Assembly: GCA_000016765.1 (NCBI GenBank) | Contig: CP000699.1 | Coordinates: forward strand, 3,063,001 to 3,127,000 | From: Rhizorhabdus wittichii RW1 | GTDB taxonomy: Bacteria > Pseudomonadota > Alphaproteobacteria > Sphingomonadales > Sphingomonadaceae | DNA length: 64,000 nucleotides | Direction of reading: 5' to 3' | Part shown: positions 47,284 to 54,899 of the stretch, piece after piece | Numbering within the stretch: position 1 is the stretch's first letter | Layout of the letters: each line of letters starts with the position of its first letter | Made by a program: the position numbers and the translations under genes | Notes under the pieces: generated by a model | Told to the model about the DNA's origin: nothing | Database searches by the model: none | The model's input: only the letters and a program-made list of their open reading frames with translations

Positions 47284-47739
47284 TCACAGCCGCGCGTAAC
47301 CCGGCAGGGTGGCGAGCGGGATGCGCGATCGCATGAAGGTCCCGGTGCCGCGCGCGACCTCCTCCCCCTCCGCGTCGATCAGCCGCGCGTCGGCGACCAG
47401 CACCCGGCGGCGGCCGTTGACCCAGCGCCCTTCGGCGGTCACCGGCCCTTCCTTCATCGGCCGGGTGAGCAACAGGTTGAAGGCGGTGGTGAGCAGGAAG
47501 AAGTCGTTGACCAGGCTGTTCGCCGCATAGAAGGCGGCGTCGTCGAGCATCTTGAAATAGGTGGTGCCGTGCGCCGCGCCGGCGGCATGGAAATGGACCG
47601 GGTCGACGGTGAAGTGGATGCGCGACACCCCCTCGCCGTCGATCTCGAGCCGCGACTGGAACAGCCGGTTGATCGGCGCCGCCGCATAGAGCGATTCGAG
47701 CGCGCGATAATGCGCCTCGGCCCCGGTCTCCCCGCTCAT
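47284..47739 (-). CDS. PaaI-like hotdog-fold thioesterase
   Basis: A 151-residue hotdog-fold protein, probably an acyl-CoA thioesterase. The conserved part includes DPVHFHAAGAAHGTTYFKML, DDAAFYAANSL and GRWVNGRRRVLVADARL. The substrate is unknown. The ATG at 47739 (MSGETGAEAHYRAL) is chosen; an upstream in-frame start would overlap ptsN. Confidence 0.87.
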   Translation of the reverse strand: MSGETGAEAHYRALESLYAAAPINRLFQSRLEIDGEGVSRIHFTVDPVHFHAAGAAHGTTYFKMLDDAAFYAANSLVNDFFLLTTAFNLLLTRPMKEGPVTAEGRWVNGRRRVLVADARLIDAEGEEVARGTGTFMRSRIPLATLPGYARL

Positions 47740-47761
47740 CGCGCCAGGCCCATCGGCGGCG

Positions 47762-48247
47762 TCAGGCCGCGTGCCGCGCCTCGCCGGCCGCGAACAGCGC
47801 GTAGAGCGCATCGTCCGACCCGGCGCCGCGAAGCTTGGCGACGAACGCCTTGTCGCGCATCCGCCGGCTGACCCGGGCGAGCGCCTTGAGATGCTCGACC
47901 CCCGCGTCGACCGGCGAGAGCAGCAGGAAGACCAGGTCGACCGGCAGGTCGTCGATCGCGGCGAAGTCGATCGGGTTGGCGAGTCGCGCGAACAGGCCGA
48001 CGACCCGATCGAGCCCCTCGATCTTGCCGTGCGGAATCGCGACGCCGCCGCCGAAGCCGGTCGACCCCAGCCGCTCGCGCTCCACCAGCCGGTCGACGAT
48101 CACCCGCGCCTCGCCGTCGACGAGTTTCGCGGCCACGCCGGCCAGCTGCTGGAACAGGGCTTTCTTGTTGGGGACGATCAATGCGGCCTGCACCGCCTGA
48201 GGCGATAGCAGGTCGCTCAGGTCGTCCATCGATTTGTTGTCAGTCAT
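47762..48247 (-). CDS. ptsN: Nitrogen-type PTS enzyme IIA (PtsN)
   Basis: 161 residues of the EIIA-Ntr family, a regulatory phosphocarrier that links carbon/nitrogen state and potassium transport. The phosphoacceptor His is in GGGVAIPHGKI. The C-terminal part VFLLLSPVDAGVEHLKALAR is typical. ATG 48247, or the ATG six codons on. It follows hpf after 20 nt, as in the rpoN-hpf-ptsN layout of many proteobacteria, though rpoN is absent here. Confidence 0.95.
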   Translation of the reverse strand: MTDNKSMDDLSDLLSPQAVQAALIVPNKKALFQQLAGVAAKLVDGEARVIVDRLVERERLGSTGFGGGVAIPHGKIEGLDRVVGLFARLANPIDFAAIDDLPVDLVFLLLSPVDAGVEHLKALARVSRRMRDKAFVAKLRGAGSDDALYALFAAGEARHAA

Positions 48248-48267
48248 TCGACGGGGTTCGCTATTCC

Positions 48268-48849
48268 TTATCCGGCCGCCCGGCTCGGCTCCACCCAGCC
48301 GATCGTGCCGTCGGTGCGCCGATACACCATATTGAAGGCGCCCGTACCAGAATTTCGGAAGAGAAGCGCGGTCGTATTTCGGAGGTCCAGCATCATCACC
48401 GCGTCGGACACGCTGGCGTCGGGCACGTCGACCCGCGTCTCGGCGATGATCACCGGGCTGTCGCCGGACACCTCCTCCTCGGCCGGCGCCTCGAACACGG
48501 TGTAGCCGGCATTCTCGTCGATCGCGTCGACGAGCTGCGGCGTCGCGGGCGTGCGCGACTTGAGCCGGTTCATATAGCGGCGGAGCTGGGTCTCGATCCG
48601 GTCGGCGGCCTGGTCGAAGCAGGGATGGGCTTCCATCGCCTGGCTCGATCCCTTCAGGATCACGCCGTGCATGACATGGGCGACGATGTCGCAGGAAAAG
48701 CCGTTGCCGTGCTGGCCGCGCCCGAAGGTCACATGCGCGGACAGGCTTCGCGAGAAGAATTTGTCGGCGATCGCGTGGAGCCGGGTCTCGACATGGGTGC
48801 GGAGGGCGTTGCCCGTATCAACCTGATGTCCCGAAACGCGAATTTCCAT
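48268..48849 (-). CDS. hpf: Long-form ribosome hibernation promoting factor
   Basis: 193 residues: an N-terminal S30AE domain (MEIRVSGHQVDTGNALRTHV..) and the C-terminal dimerisation domain (SVSDAVMMLDLRNTTALLFR, then NMVYRRTDGTIGWVEP), which marks the long form that makes 100S ribosome dimers in stationary phase. It heads the hpf-ptsN pair; the 79-nt upstream gap to dnaQ has room for its own promoter. Confidence 0.96.
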   Translation of the reverse strand: MEIRVSGHQVDTGNALRTHVETRLHAIADKFFSRSLSAHVTFGRGQHGNGFSCDIVAHVMHGVILKGSSQAMEAHPCFDQAADRIETQLRRYMNRLKSRTPATPQLVDAIDENAGYTVFEAPAEEEVSGDSPVIIAETRVDVPDASVSDAVMMLDLRNTTALLFRNSGTGAFNMVYRRTDGTIGWVEPSRAAG

Positions 48850-48928
48850 GGCAATTCTCCAACTCTGGTCTGCCGGTGGTGGACCGCCTCGGGGCTTTCC
48901 GCCATCCGGACATTATCGGATTGTCTTC

Positions 48929-49633
48929 TCAGCCCGTCGCACCCTCCAGCCAGAGCGGCGCGTCGAGCTTCTCAACGAAAGCCTTGTGTCGTTCCAGTTC
49001 CTCCTCGCTTGCGAAATGGGGGCGGATCGCCCTTATGGTCCTGCTCGCCGCCACCGTCGCGCGCGGGGTGGCGACGACGACGACCTCCTCGACCACGGCC
49101 TCGCCCATCGACAGGCCGATCTGGCGACCGCCGGTCAGCTCGACATAGAGCTGGGCGAGGAGCTGCGCGTCGAGCAGCGCGCCATGCTTGACGCGGTGGC
49201 TGCGGTCGATCCCGTAGCGGCTGCACAGCGCGTCGAGGCTGTGCTTGGCGCCGGGGTGCATCTTGCGGGCGATCTGCAGCGTGTCGACCATCCGGCCCAT
49301 GTCGACGATCGACCGGCCGCAGGCGCCCAGTTCCCAGTTGAGGAAGCCGAAGTCGAAGCTGGCATTATGCGCGACCAGCGGCGCGTCGCCGATGAAGGCG
49401 AGCAGCTCCTCGACCTTGTCGGCGAACAGCGGCTTGTCGCTCAGGAAGCGTTCGGACAGGCCGTGGACCTGCTCCGCCTCGAACGGCATCGATCGCTGCG
49501 GGTTGAAATAGCAGTGGAAGCTGTTGCCGGTCTCGACCCGGTTGACCAGTTCGACGCAGCCTATCTCGACCAGCCGATCGCCCGTGGCGGGGTTCAGGCC
49601 GGTTGTTTCGGTGTCGAAGACGATTTCACGCAT
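48929..49633 (-). CDS. dnaQ: DNA polymerase III epsilon subunit (proofreading exonuclease)
   Basis: 234 residues of the DEDDh exonuclease family. ExoI is FDTETTGL (Asp7, Glu9), ExoII is HNASFDFGFLN, and ExoIII holds the His in RVKHGALLDAQLL. A C-terminal tail binds the alpha subunit. The ATG at 49633 overlaps the end of coaE by 8 nt; dnaQ is the last gene of maf-aroE-coaE-dnaQ. Confidence 0.96.
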   Translation of the reverse strand: MREIVFDTETTGLNPATGDRLVEIGCVELVNRVETGNSFHCYFNPQRSMPFEAEQVHGLSERFLSDKPLFADKVEELLAFIGDAPLVAHNASFDFGFLNWELGACGRSIVDMGRMVDTLQIARKMHPGAKHSLDALCSRYGIDRSHRVKHGALLDAQLLAQLYVELTGGRQIGLSMGEAVVEEVVVVATPRATVAASRTIRAIRPHFASEEELERHKAFVEKLDAPLWLEGATG

Positions 49634-50234
49634 GCCGGCAATATCGGACTCCGCGCGCGGTGAGGCAAGAGACGAGATGACGGACGGCCCCACGGGTCCG
49701 GTCGATCGCGCCGCCGGTGTCGATCACCATGTCGGCGCGGGCGCGCTTCTGGTGATCGGGCAGTTGCAGCGAACGGATATGCTTGAGTTTCAACGGATTC
49801 ATCCCCGGCCGCGCGAGCACGCGGCGGGCCTGTTTCCAGGCCGGGGCCGACACCACCGCGATCGCGTCGACCTGCCGCCAGCCCTTCTTCTCGAACAGCA
49901 GCGGGATGTCGAGCACCACCAGCGGGCGCGATCGGTGCCGCCGGAGGAAGAGTCGGCGCGACTCGACGAGCGCGGGGTGGATGATCCGTTCGAGTCGGTG
50001 GAGCGCCGCCTTGTCGCCGAGCACCGCCTTGCCGAGCACCGCGCGGTCGATGCCGTGCGGCCCCGCCGTGCCGGGAAAGGCCGCCTCGATCGCCGCGACC
50101 AGCTTGCCGCCGCGCCCCTGGAGACGGTGGACCTCCGCGTCGGCGTCGTAGACGGGGACGCCGAGTCGGCGGAACATCGTCGCCACGGTCGACTTGCCCA
50201 TGCCGATCGATCCGGTGAGGCCGAGGACGATCAT
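49626..50234 (-). CDS. coaE: Dephospho-CoA kinase
   Basis: Final step of coenzyme A synthesis. It has 202 residues. P-loop GLTGSIGMGKST (residues 5-16), DADAEVHRL, and LDIPLLFE are standard CoaE elements. ATG at 50234, 13 nt after the aroE stop; the start of dnaQ overlaps its stop. Confidence 0.96.
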   Translation of the reverse strand: MIVLGLTGSIGMGKSTVATMFRRLGVPVYDADAEVHRLQGRGGKLVAAIEAAFPGTAGPHGIDRAVLGKAVLGDKAALHRLERIIHPALVESRRLFLRRHRSRPLVVLDIPLLFEKKGWRQVDAIAVVSAPAWKQARRVLARPGMNPLKLKHIRSLQLPDHQKRARADMVIDTGGAIDRTRGAVRHLVSCLTARGVRYCRHA

Positions 50235-50247
50235 CGCGATCCCGCGC

Positions 50248-51117
50248 TCAGGCGACCAGCAACGCGCGCAACGCATCGTCGGCGTCGCGCGGCGCGGGCC
50301 GGCCATAGAATCGCTCGAACGCCGCCGCCGCCTGGCCGATCAGCATGTGGAGTCCGTCGATCGTGCGCAGCCCGTGGCGCTTCGCCTCGGCGAGCAGCGG
50401 AGTCTCGAGCGGGGCGTAGACGATGTCGTAGATCACCGCATCGGGCGGGACATGGCTGAAGTCGAGCGCGAGCGGCGGCTGCCCGTTCATGCCGAGCGAG
50501 GTGGTATTGACGACGAGGTCGAGGATGCCCTCGCGGTCGTCGAACGGGAAATCGGTCGGGTCGGCGAAGATCTCGATCGGCGCGATCAGCCGCTCGTCGG
50601 GCTCGAACGCCTCGCGCAGCGCCCGCGCCTTGTCCAGGTCGCGGGCGGCGACGACGATGGTGAAGCCATGGTCGTGGAGCGCGAGCACCACCGCCTTGGC
50701 CGCGCCGCCGGTGCCGAACACCCGCGCCATGCGGAACAGGTGCTGCTGCGCGAGCAGCGGCCGGATCGGCTCCAGGAATCCGGCATAGTCGGTGTTGTAG
50801 CCGACCAGCTTGCCGTCCTCCGGCATCACCGTGTTGACCGCGCCGATCCGCTCGGCGGCGGGGTCGATCCGGTCGACGAGCTTCATCACCGCCTGCTTGT
50901 GCGGAATGGTGACGTTGCAGCCGCGCCAGGCGGGATCGCGGCGGCGTTCCTCGAAATAGATCCACAGGTCTTCGGGCTTCACATGCGCCGCGCGATAGTC
51001 CGCTGGGATTCCGGCCCGGTCGAGCCAGAATTTGTGGATCGTCGGCGACTTCGAATGGCCGATCGGATCGCCGATCACTTCCGCGAAAGCACCAGGCGCA
51101 AAAGGCAGTTCGCTCAT
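50248..51117 (-). CDS. aroE: Shikimate dehydrogenase
   Basis: NADPH-dependent reduction of 3-dehydroshikimate in aromatic amino acid synthesis. It has 289 residues. Shikimate-binding SKSPTIHKFW, catalytic Lys in VTIPHKQAV, GAVNTV, and the nucleotide loop GTGGAAKA are present. It overlaps the maf stop by 4 nt (ATGA). Confidence 0.97.
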   Translation of the reverse strand: MSELPFAPGAFAEVIGDPIGHSKSPTIHKFWLDRAGIPADYRAAHVKPEDLWIYFEERRRDPAWRGCNVTIPHKQAVMKLVDRIDPAAERIGAVNTVMPEDGKLVGYNTDYAGFLEPIRPLLAQQHLFRMARVFGTGGAAKAVVLALHDHGFTIVVAARDLDKARALREAFEPDERLIAPIEIFADPTDFPFDDREGILDLVVNTTSLGMNGQPPLALDFSHVPPDAVIYDIVYAPLETPLLAEAKRHGLRTIDGLHMLIGQAAAAFERFYGRPAPRDADDALRALLVA

Positions 51118-51707
51118 GACGGCATCACCCCCCGAAGGCGCAGATAGTCGAGCAGCGGCAGCAGCGGCAGCCCCAATATGGTGAACTGGCTGCCCTCGAT
51201 CCGCGAGAAGAGCTGGGCGCCGCGCCCCTCAATCCGATAGCCGCCGACGCAATGGCCGATCTCGGGCCATTCGGTGTCGAGATAGGCATCGACGAACGCC
51301 TCGCCGAGCGGCCGGACGTGGAGGGTCGCGCTGTCGACATGGCGCCAGACCGGCGCGCCGCCCTCGCAGATCACCGCGGCGCTGTGCAGCTTGTGGCGCT
51401 GGCCCGACAGCCGCAGCAGCAGATCGCGCTGCGCCTCGCGGCTCTCGGCCTTGTCGATCATCGTGCCGTCGTCGAACGCGACGGTCGAATCGCAGCCGAG
51501 CACCAGGTCGGTCGGATGGCGCCGCGACAGCTTGGTCGCCTTGAGCTCGGCCAGCGCGTCGGCGAGGTTGCGCGGCGACACACCCTCGGCGCGCAGGCCC
51601 GCCTTCATCGCATCCTCGTCGACCCCGGCCGCCATCGCCGTGAACGGCACCCCGGCCGCATCGAGCATCGCCCGGCGCGAGGCGGATTGCGAGGCGAGGA
51701 TCAGCAT
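51114..51707 (-). CDS. Maf-like nucleotide pyrophosphatase
   Basis: 197 residues of the Maf/Ham1-related family that hydrolyses non-canonical or excess nucleoside triphosphates. The N-terminal LASQSASRRAML motif and the catalytic Asp in GCDSTVAFD are present, as is GGYRIEGRGAQL near the C-terminus. First gene of the maf-aroE-coaE-dnaQ operon near the origin. Confidence 0.93.
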   Translation of the reverse strand: MLILASQSASRRAMLDAAGVPFTAMAAGVDEDAMKAGLRAEGVSPRNLADALAELKATKLSRRHPTDLVLGCDSTVAFDDGTMIDKAESREAQRDLLLRLSGQRHKLHSAAVICEGGAPVWRHVDSATLHVRPLGEAFVDAYLDTEWPEIGHCVGGYRIEGRGAQLFSRIEGSQFTILGLPLLPLLDYLRLRGVMPS

Positions 51708-51759
51708 GGGTGGGCTTCCCTGGTGAGGACATTCGAGAAGAGGGACGTACCTCTCCCAT

Positions 51760-51861
51760 CGTCATTCCCGCCTTCGCGGGAATCCACCGGCGAGCGAGTC
51801 CCGAACCAACAGAGGCACGACCAGGCGGCCTGGTGGATTCCCGCCTTCGCGGGAATGACGG
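51760..51861. repeat. CGTCAT-type palindromic repeat, paired copies
   Basis: Left unit CGTCATTCCCGCCTTCGCGG, right unit CCGCCTTCGCGGGAATGACG, about 60 nt apart, between ppsR and maf. The core differs from the GGCGGAGGCC and AGCGAAAGCT subtypes and resembles that at 60376. Confidence 0.85.
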
Positions 51862-51885
51862 AGAGGAGGACGGCGAGAGACGCCC

Positions 51886-52710
51886 TCACTTCGCCTCCTC
51901 CTTCGCCGAGCGTTCGTTGACGAGGTTGATGATCGCCGCCGCCGTCTCCTCGATCGAGCGGCGGGTGACGTCGATCACCGGCCAGCCATGGTCGGAGAAG
52001 ATGCGCCGCGCGAAGCTCAGCTCGGCGGCGACCCTCTCATGGTCGACATAGGCGGTCTCGGGCGACTGGTTGAGCGACAGCAGCCGGTTGCGGCGGATCT
52101 GCACCAGCCGCTCGGGACTGGTGGTCAGCCCGACGATCAGCGGGTGGACCAGCGAATAGAAGGACGGCGGCGGCGGGGATTCGACCACCAGCGGGACATT
52201 GGCGACCTTGTAGCCCCGATTGGCGAGGTAGATCGAGGTCGGCGTCTTCGACGATCGCGACACGCCGGTCAGGACGATGTCGGCCTCTTCCCAATCCTCG
52301 GAGGCGATGCCGTCGTCATGCGCGATCGTGTACTGGATCGCCTCGACCCGCGCATAATAGGCCGCGTCGAGGATGTGCTGGCGGCCCGGCCGGGCGAGCG
52401 CCTGCTGGCCGAGCAGTTGCGACAGCGCGTCGATCACCGGATCGAGCGCCGAGACGCTCGGCAGGCCGAGCGCATGGCAACGCGATTCGAGCCGCGTGCG
52501 GATGTCGTTGTTGACCAGCGTGAAGATGACCAGTCCCGGCCGCTGCGCGATTTCGAGGAGGATGCGGTCGAGATGGCCTTGGCTGCGCACCATCGGCCAG
52601 AAATGCTTGATCGTCTCGACCCCTTCGAACTGGGCGAGCCCGGCCTTGGCGATGTTCTCGAGCGTCTCGCCGGTCGAATCCGACAGGAGGTGGAGGTGAA
52701 GGCGGATCAT
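51886..52710 (-). CDS. ppsR: Pyruvate,phosphate dikinase / PEP synthase regulatory protein
   Basis: A bifunctional ADP-dependent kinase/Pi-dependent phosphorylase that switches PEP synthase or PPDK (DUF299 family). It has 274 residues. LHLLSDSTGET (residues 5-15) and the P-loop GVSRSSKTPTSIYLA (about 150-164) are diagnostic. The ATG at 52710 is the first gene boundary on the left side of the putative origin. Confidence 0.95.
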   Translation of the reverse strand: MIRLHLHLLSDSTGETLENIAKAGLAQFEGVETIKHFWPMVRSQGHLDRILLEIAQRPGLVIFTLVNNDIRTRLESRCHALGLPSVSALDPVIDALSQLLGQQALARPGRQHILDAAYYARVEAIQYTIAHDDGIASEDWEEADIVLTGVSRSSKTPTSIYLANRGYKVANVPLVVESPPPPSFYSLVHPLIVGLTTSPERLVQIRRNRLLSLNQSPETAYVDHERVAAELSFARRIFSDHGWPVIDVTRRSIEETAAAIINLVNERSAKEEAK

Positions 52711-52719
52711 GAGTTGTTT

Positions 52720-52737
52720 GATCCACTGACGTGGATC
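52720..52737. other. Short palindrome next to the origin
   Basis: GATCCAC-TGAC-GTGGATC, a perfect 7-bp stem with a 4-nt loop, in the ppsR leader and directly next to the 26-bp inverted repeat. Confidence 0.7.
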
Positions 52738-52820
52738 GCGGCACCGGCCCGCTCCCCCACCCGACCTCCCAAACAGCGTATCCTAGTGAGAGGCCGGGTG
52801 GGGGAGCGGGCCGGTGCCGC
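52738..52820. repeat. 26-bp perfect inverted repeat at the ppsR side of the origin
   Basis: Left arm 52738-52763 (GCGGCACCGGCCCGCTCCCC and on to CACCCG) pairs perfectly with right arm 52795-52820, around a 31-nt loop whose ends pair further (CCTC with GAGG). There is no T-run. A second hairpin follows at once: AGTTTCAGC / GCTGAAACT (52821-52841) with an AAA loop. Confidence 0.9.
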
Positions 52821-52841
52821 AGTTTCAGCAAAGCTGAAACT

Positions 52842-53148
52842 CTCGACAACGACACCCGGGGGGACGGATCTGTGGAAAACCATGCGGATGGAGCTAGCGG
52901 AAGGGCGGGGACGCTTTCAAGCGGCGGATTCATCCCCGCTGACCGCGCCGATCTCCGGCGATTCATCCACAGGGGACGGAATCGATCCACAGCCTGTGGA
53001 TAATGGGAATGGCGCGAGGGACTCGGAAGGGTCTCGGGATTCCCCGTGAGTCAAGCTGTTGGCAATCGCGCCAACTGTGAATAAACCCCGGCTCGCGACG
53101 CCCTACAAACCCCTTCAATCTCTCTTTAAAGAATCAATAAGGAAGATA
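52842..53148. other. Putative chromosomal replication origin (oriC)
   Basis: Intergenic region between divergent ppsR and hemE. DnaA-box-like 9-mers: TGTGGAAAA (52871-52879), TCATCCACA (52963-52971), CGATCCACA (52983-52991), the perfect TGTGGATAA (52995-53003, inverse of TTATCCACA) and TGTGAATAA (53076-53084). Seven GANTC sites (52927, 52960, 52979, 53020, 53038, 53048, 53131) are the CcrM methylation target. From 53081 the sequence turns AT-richer toward hemE, where unwinding could start. In Caulobacter the origin also borders hemE. TTAA-N7-ATAA at 53126-53140 is a near CtrA site. Genes on both sides run away from it. Confidence 0.82.
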
Positions 53149-54183
53149 ATGGCTGCCCTTCCCGCCGAGACGCGCCCCCTGCTCGCCGTGCTCCGGGGTG
53201 AGCGCCGCGATCCCCCGCCGGTCTGGCTGATGCGCCAGGCGGGCCGCTATCTTCCCGAGTATCGCGCGCTGCGGGAGACCAAGGGCGGCTTCCTCGAACT
53301 GGCCTATGACAGCGACGCCGCGGCCGAGATCACCCTCCAGCCGATCCGCCGCTTCGGCTTCGACGGCGCGATCCTATTCTCCGACATCCTGATCATCCCG
53401 CATGCGATGGGCCAGGACCTGCGCTTCGAGGCGGGCGAGGGGCCGCGCCTGTCGCCGACCCTGGTCGACCGGACGCTCGCCGATCTCGAACCGGTGCCGG
53501 CGCGGCTGGAGCCGATCTACGGCACCGTCCGCCGGGTGCGCGCGGCGCTGCCGGCCGAGACGACCTTCCTCGGCTTCGCGGGCAGCCCCTGGACCGTCGC
53601 CACCTACATGGTCGCGGGGCAGGGCAGCCGCGAGCAGGCCGAGACGCGGCGCAAGGCCTATCGCGACCCGGCAGGATTCCAGGCGATCATCGACGCGCTG
53701 GTCGATGCCACCGCCGATTATCTGTCGAAGCAGATCGAGGCGGGCGTCGACGCGGTGCAGCTGTTCGACAGCTGGGCGGGCAGCCTCGCCCCGCGCGAGT
53801 TCGAGCGCTGGGTGATCGCCCCCACCGCCCAGCTGGTGCGCCGGCTCCATGCGCGCCATCCGGGCGTGCCGGTGATCGGCTTCCCGAAGGGCGCGGGCGG
53901 CAAGCTCCCCGCTTATGCCCGCGAGACCGGGGTCGACGCGGTCGGGCTCGACGAGACCGTCGATCCGGCCTGGGCCCATGCCAACCTGCCCGAGGGGCTG
54001 ACCGTGCAGGGCAATCTCGATCCGCTCGCGCTGGTATCGGGGGGCGAGGGGCTCGACACCGCGGTCGATGCGATCCTTGGGGCTTTCCCCGGACGCCCGC
54101 ATGTGTTCAACCTGGGCCACGGAATCCTGCTCGATACGCCGATCGCCCATGTCGAGCGGCTGCTCGCGAGAGTCAGGGGATGA
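53149..54183 (+). CDS. hemE: Uroporphyrinogen decarboxylase
   Basis: Decarboxylates uroporphyrinogen III to coproporphyrinogen III in heme synthesis. It has 344 residues. PVWLMRQAGRYLPEY is the substrate-binding N-terminal signature; FSDILIIPHAMG and GFAGSPWTVATYM are also diagnostic. The ATG at 53149 follows AAGGAAG. An in-frame start 30 codons upstream would run through the AT-rich end of the origin and is rejected. Confidence 0.97.
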   Translation: MAALPAETRPLLAVLRGERRDPPPVWLMRQAGRYLPEYRALRETKGGFLELAYDSDAAAEITLQPIRRFGFDGAILFSDILIIPHAMGQDLRFEAGEGPRLSPTLVDRTLADLEPVPARLEPIYGTVRRVRAALPAETTFLGFAGSPWTVATYMVAGQGSREQAETRRKAYRDPAGFQAIIDALVDATADYLSKQIEAGVDAVQLFDSWAGSLAPREFERWVIAPTAQLVRRLHARHPGVPVIGFPKGAGGKLPAYARETGVDAVGLDETVDPAWAHANLPEGLTVQGNLDPLALVSGGEGLDTAVDAILGAFPGRPHVFNLGHGILLDTPIAHVERLLARVRG

Positions 54184-54187
54184 AGCC

Positions 54188-54640
54188 ATGACGACGATGA
54201 TGGGTTTCCTGGGCAATGCCTATCCGTGGGTGAAGGCCGCGCACGTCATCTTCGTCATCTTCTGGATGGCGGGGCTGTTCATGTTGCCGCGCTTCTTCAT
54301 TTACCACCATGCCGCGGCGCCGGGATCGGCCGAGGATCGGGCATGGATCGAGCGCGAGCGGCGGTTGCGGTCGATCATCATCACCCCGGCGATGATCCTG
54401 GTGTGGCTGTTCGGACTGATGCTGGCGTTCGACCAGGCGCTGTGGAGCATCCACTGGTTCCAGGCGAAGTTCGCCACCGTTTTCCTGCTGTCGGGCTTCC
54501 ACGGCTGGGCGGTCGGCTATGGCCGGCGGATGGCGGCTGGCTATCGCGCCCCGTCGGACAAGGCGCTGCGCTTCATGAACGAGATTCCCGGCATCGCCAC
54601 CGCGGTGATCGTGATCCTGGTGATCGTCCGGCCGTTCTGA
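54188..54640 (+). CDS. hemJ: Protoporphyrinogen oxidase HemJ
   Basis: A 150-residue inner-membrane protein of the HemJ (UPF0093/CopD-like) family, four helices. AAHVIFVIFWMAGLFMLPRF with its conserved His, and FQAKFATVFLLSGFHGW with conserved Lys, fit HemJ. It begins 4 nt after hemE and should be co-transcribed, which supports a heme-pathway role rather than copper transport. Confidence 0.92.
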   Translation: MTTMMGFLGNAYPWVKAAHVIFVIFWMAGLFMLPRFFIYHHAAAPGSAEDRAWIERERRLRSIIITPAMILVWLFGLMLAFDQALWSIHWFQAKFATVFLLSGFHGWAVGYGRRMAAGYRAPSDKALRFMNEIPGIATAVIVILVIVRPF

Positions 54641-54661
54641 CGCGATTCGATACGCTTCGAA

Positions 54662-54702
54662 CGTCATCCCGGCGAGAGATTCCAGCTTCCGCTGGAATGA
54701 CG
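54662..54702. repeat. CGTCAT-type palindromic repeat, collapsed copy
   Basis: CGTCATCCCGGCGAGAGATTCCAGC..., ending GCTGGAATGACG: the outer ends of a paired copy with most of the middle lost. Confidence 0.75.
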
Positions 54703-54739
54703 GGAATGGGTGGGGACGGTTCGATCCGTCGCCGGACTC

Positions 54740-54899
54740 TTGACTTGGACCCGGGCCGCGCTTACCTCCCGGCCAAGAACAGGCCCGCCGTCCGAGCGGG
54801 GACCCTTTCTCCTGCCAGAAAACCGAAGCGGCTCCTTTCCCATCGCCGCCCGAGACTTCTCCCGACCGATCTGAAGACCCAGACCCAGGATTCTCCTCG
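54740..54899 (+). promoter_or_regulatory. Putative rho promoter and C-rich leader
   Basis: TTGACT (54740-54745), then after 16 nt TTACCT (54762-54767). The roughly 125-nt leader to the rho ATG is C-rich and poor in G runs toward its end (CCCATCGCCGCCCGAG, CTTCTCCCGACC), as would suit Rho binding and autoregulation known from other bacteria (inference). Confidence 0.45.

Noticed and set aside
52738-52820. The 26-bp inverted repeat as an intrinsic terminator
   Set aside because: No T-run on either strand, and both adjacent genes start, rather than end, here.
53126-53140. TTAA-N7-ATAA as a CtrA-binding site
   Set aside because: One base off the consensus and single; kept only as a note in the origin entry, since CtrA control of replication is not established in sphingomonads.
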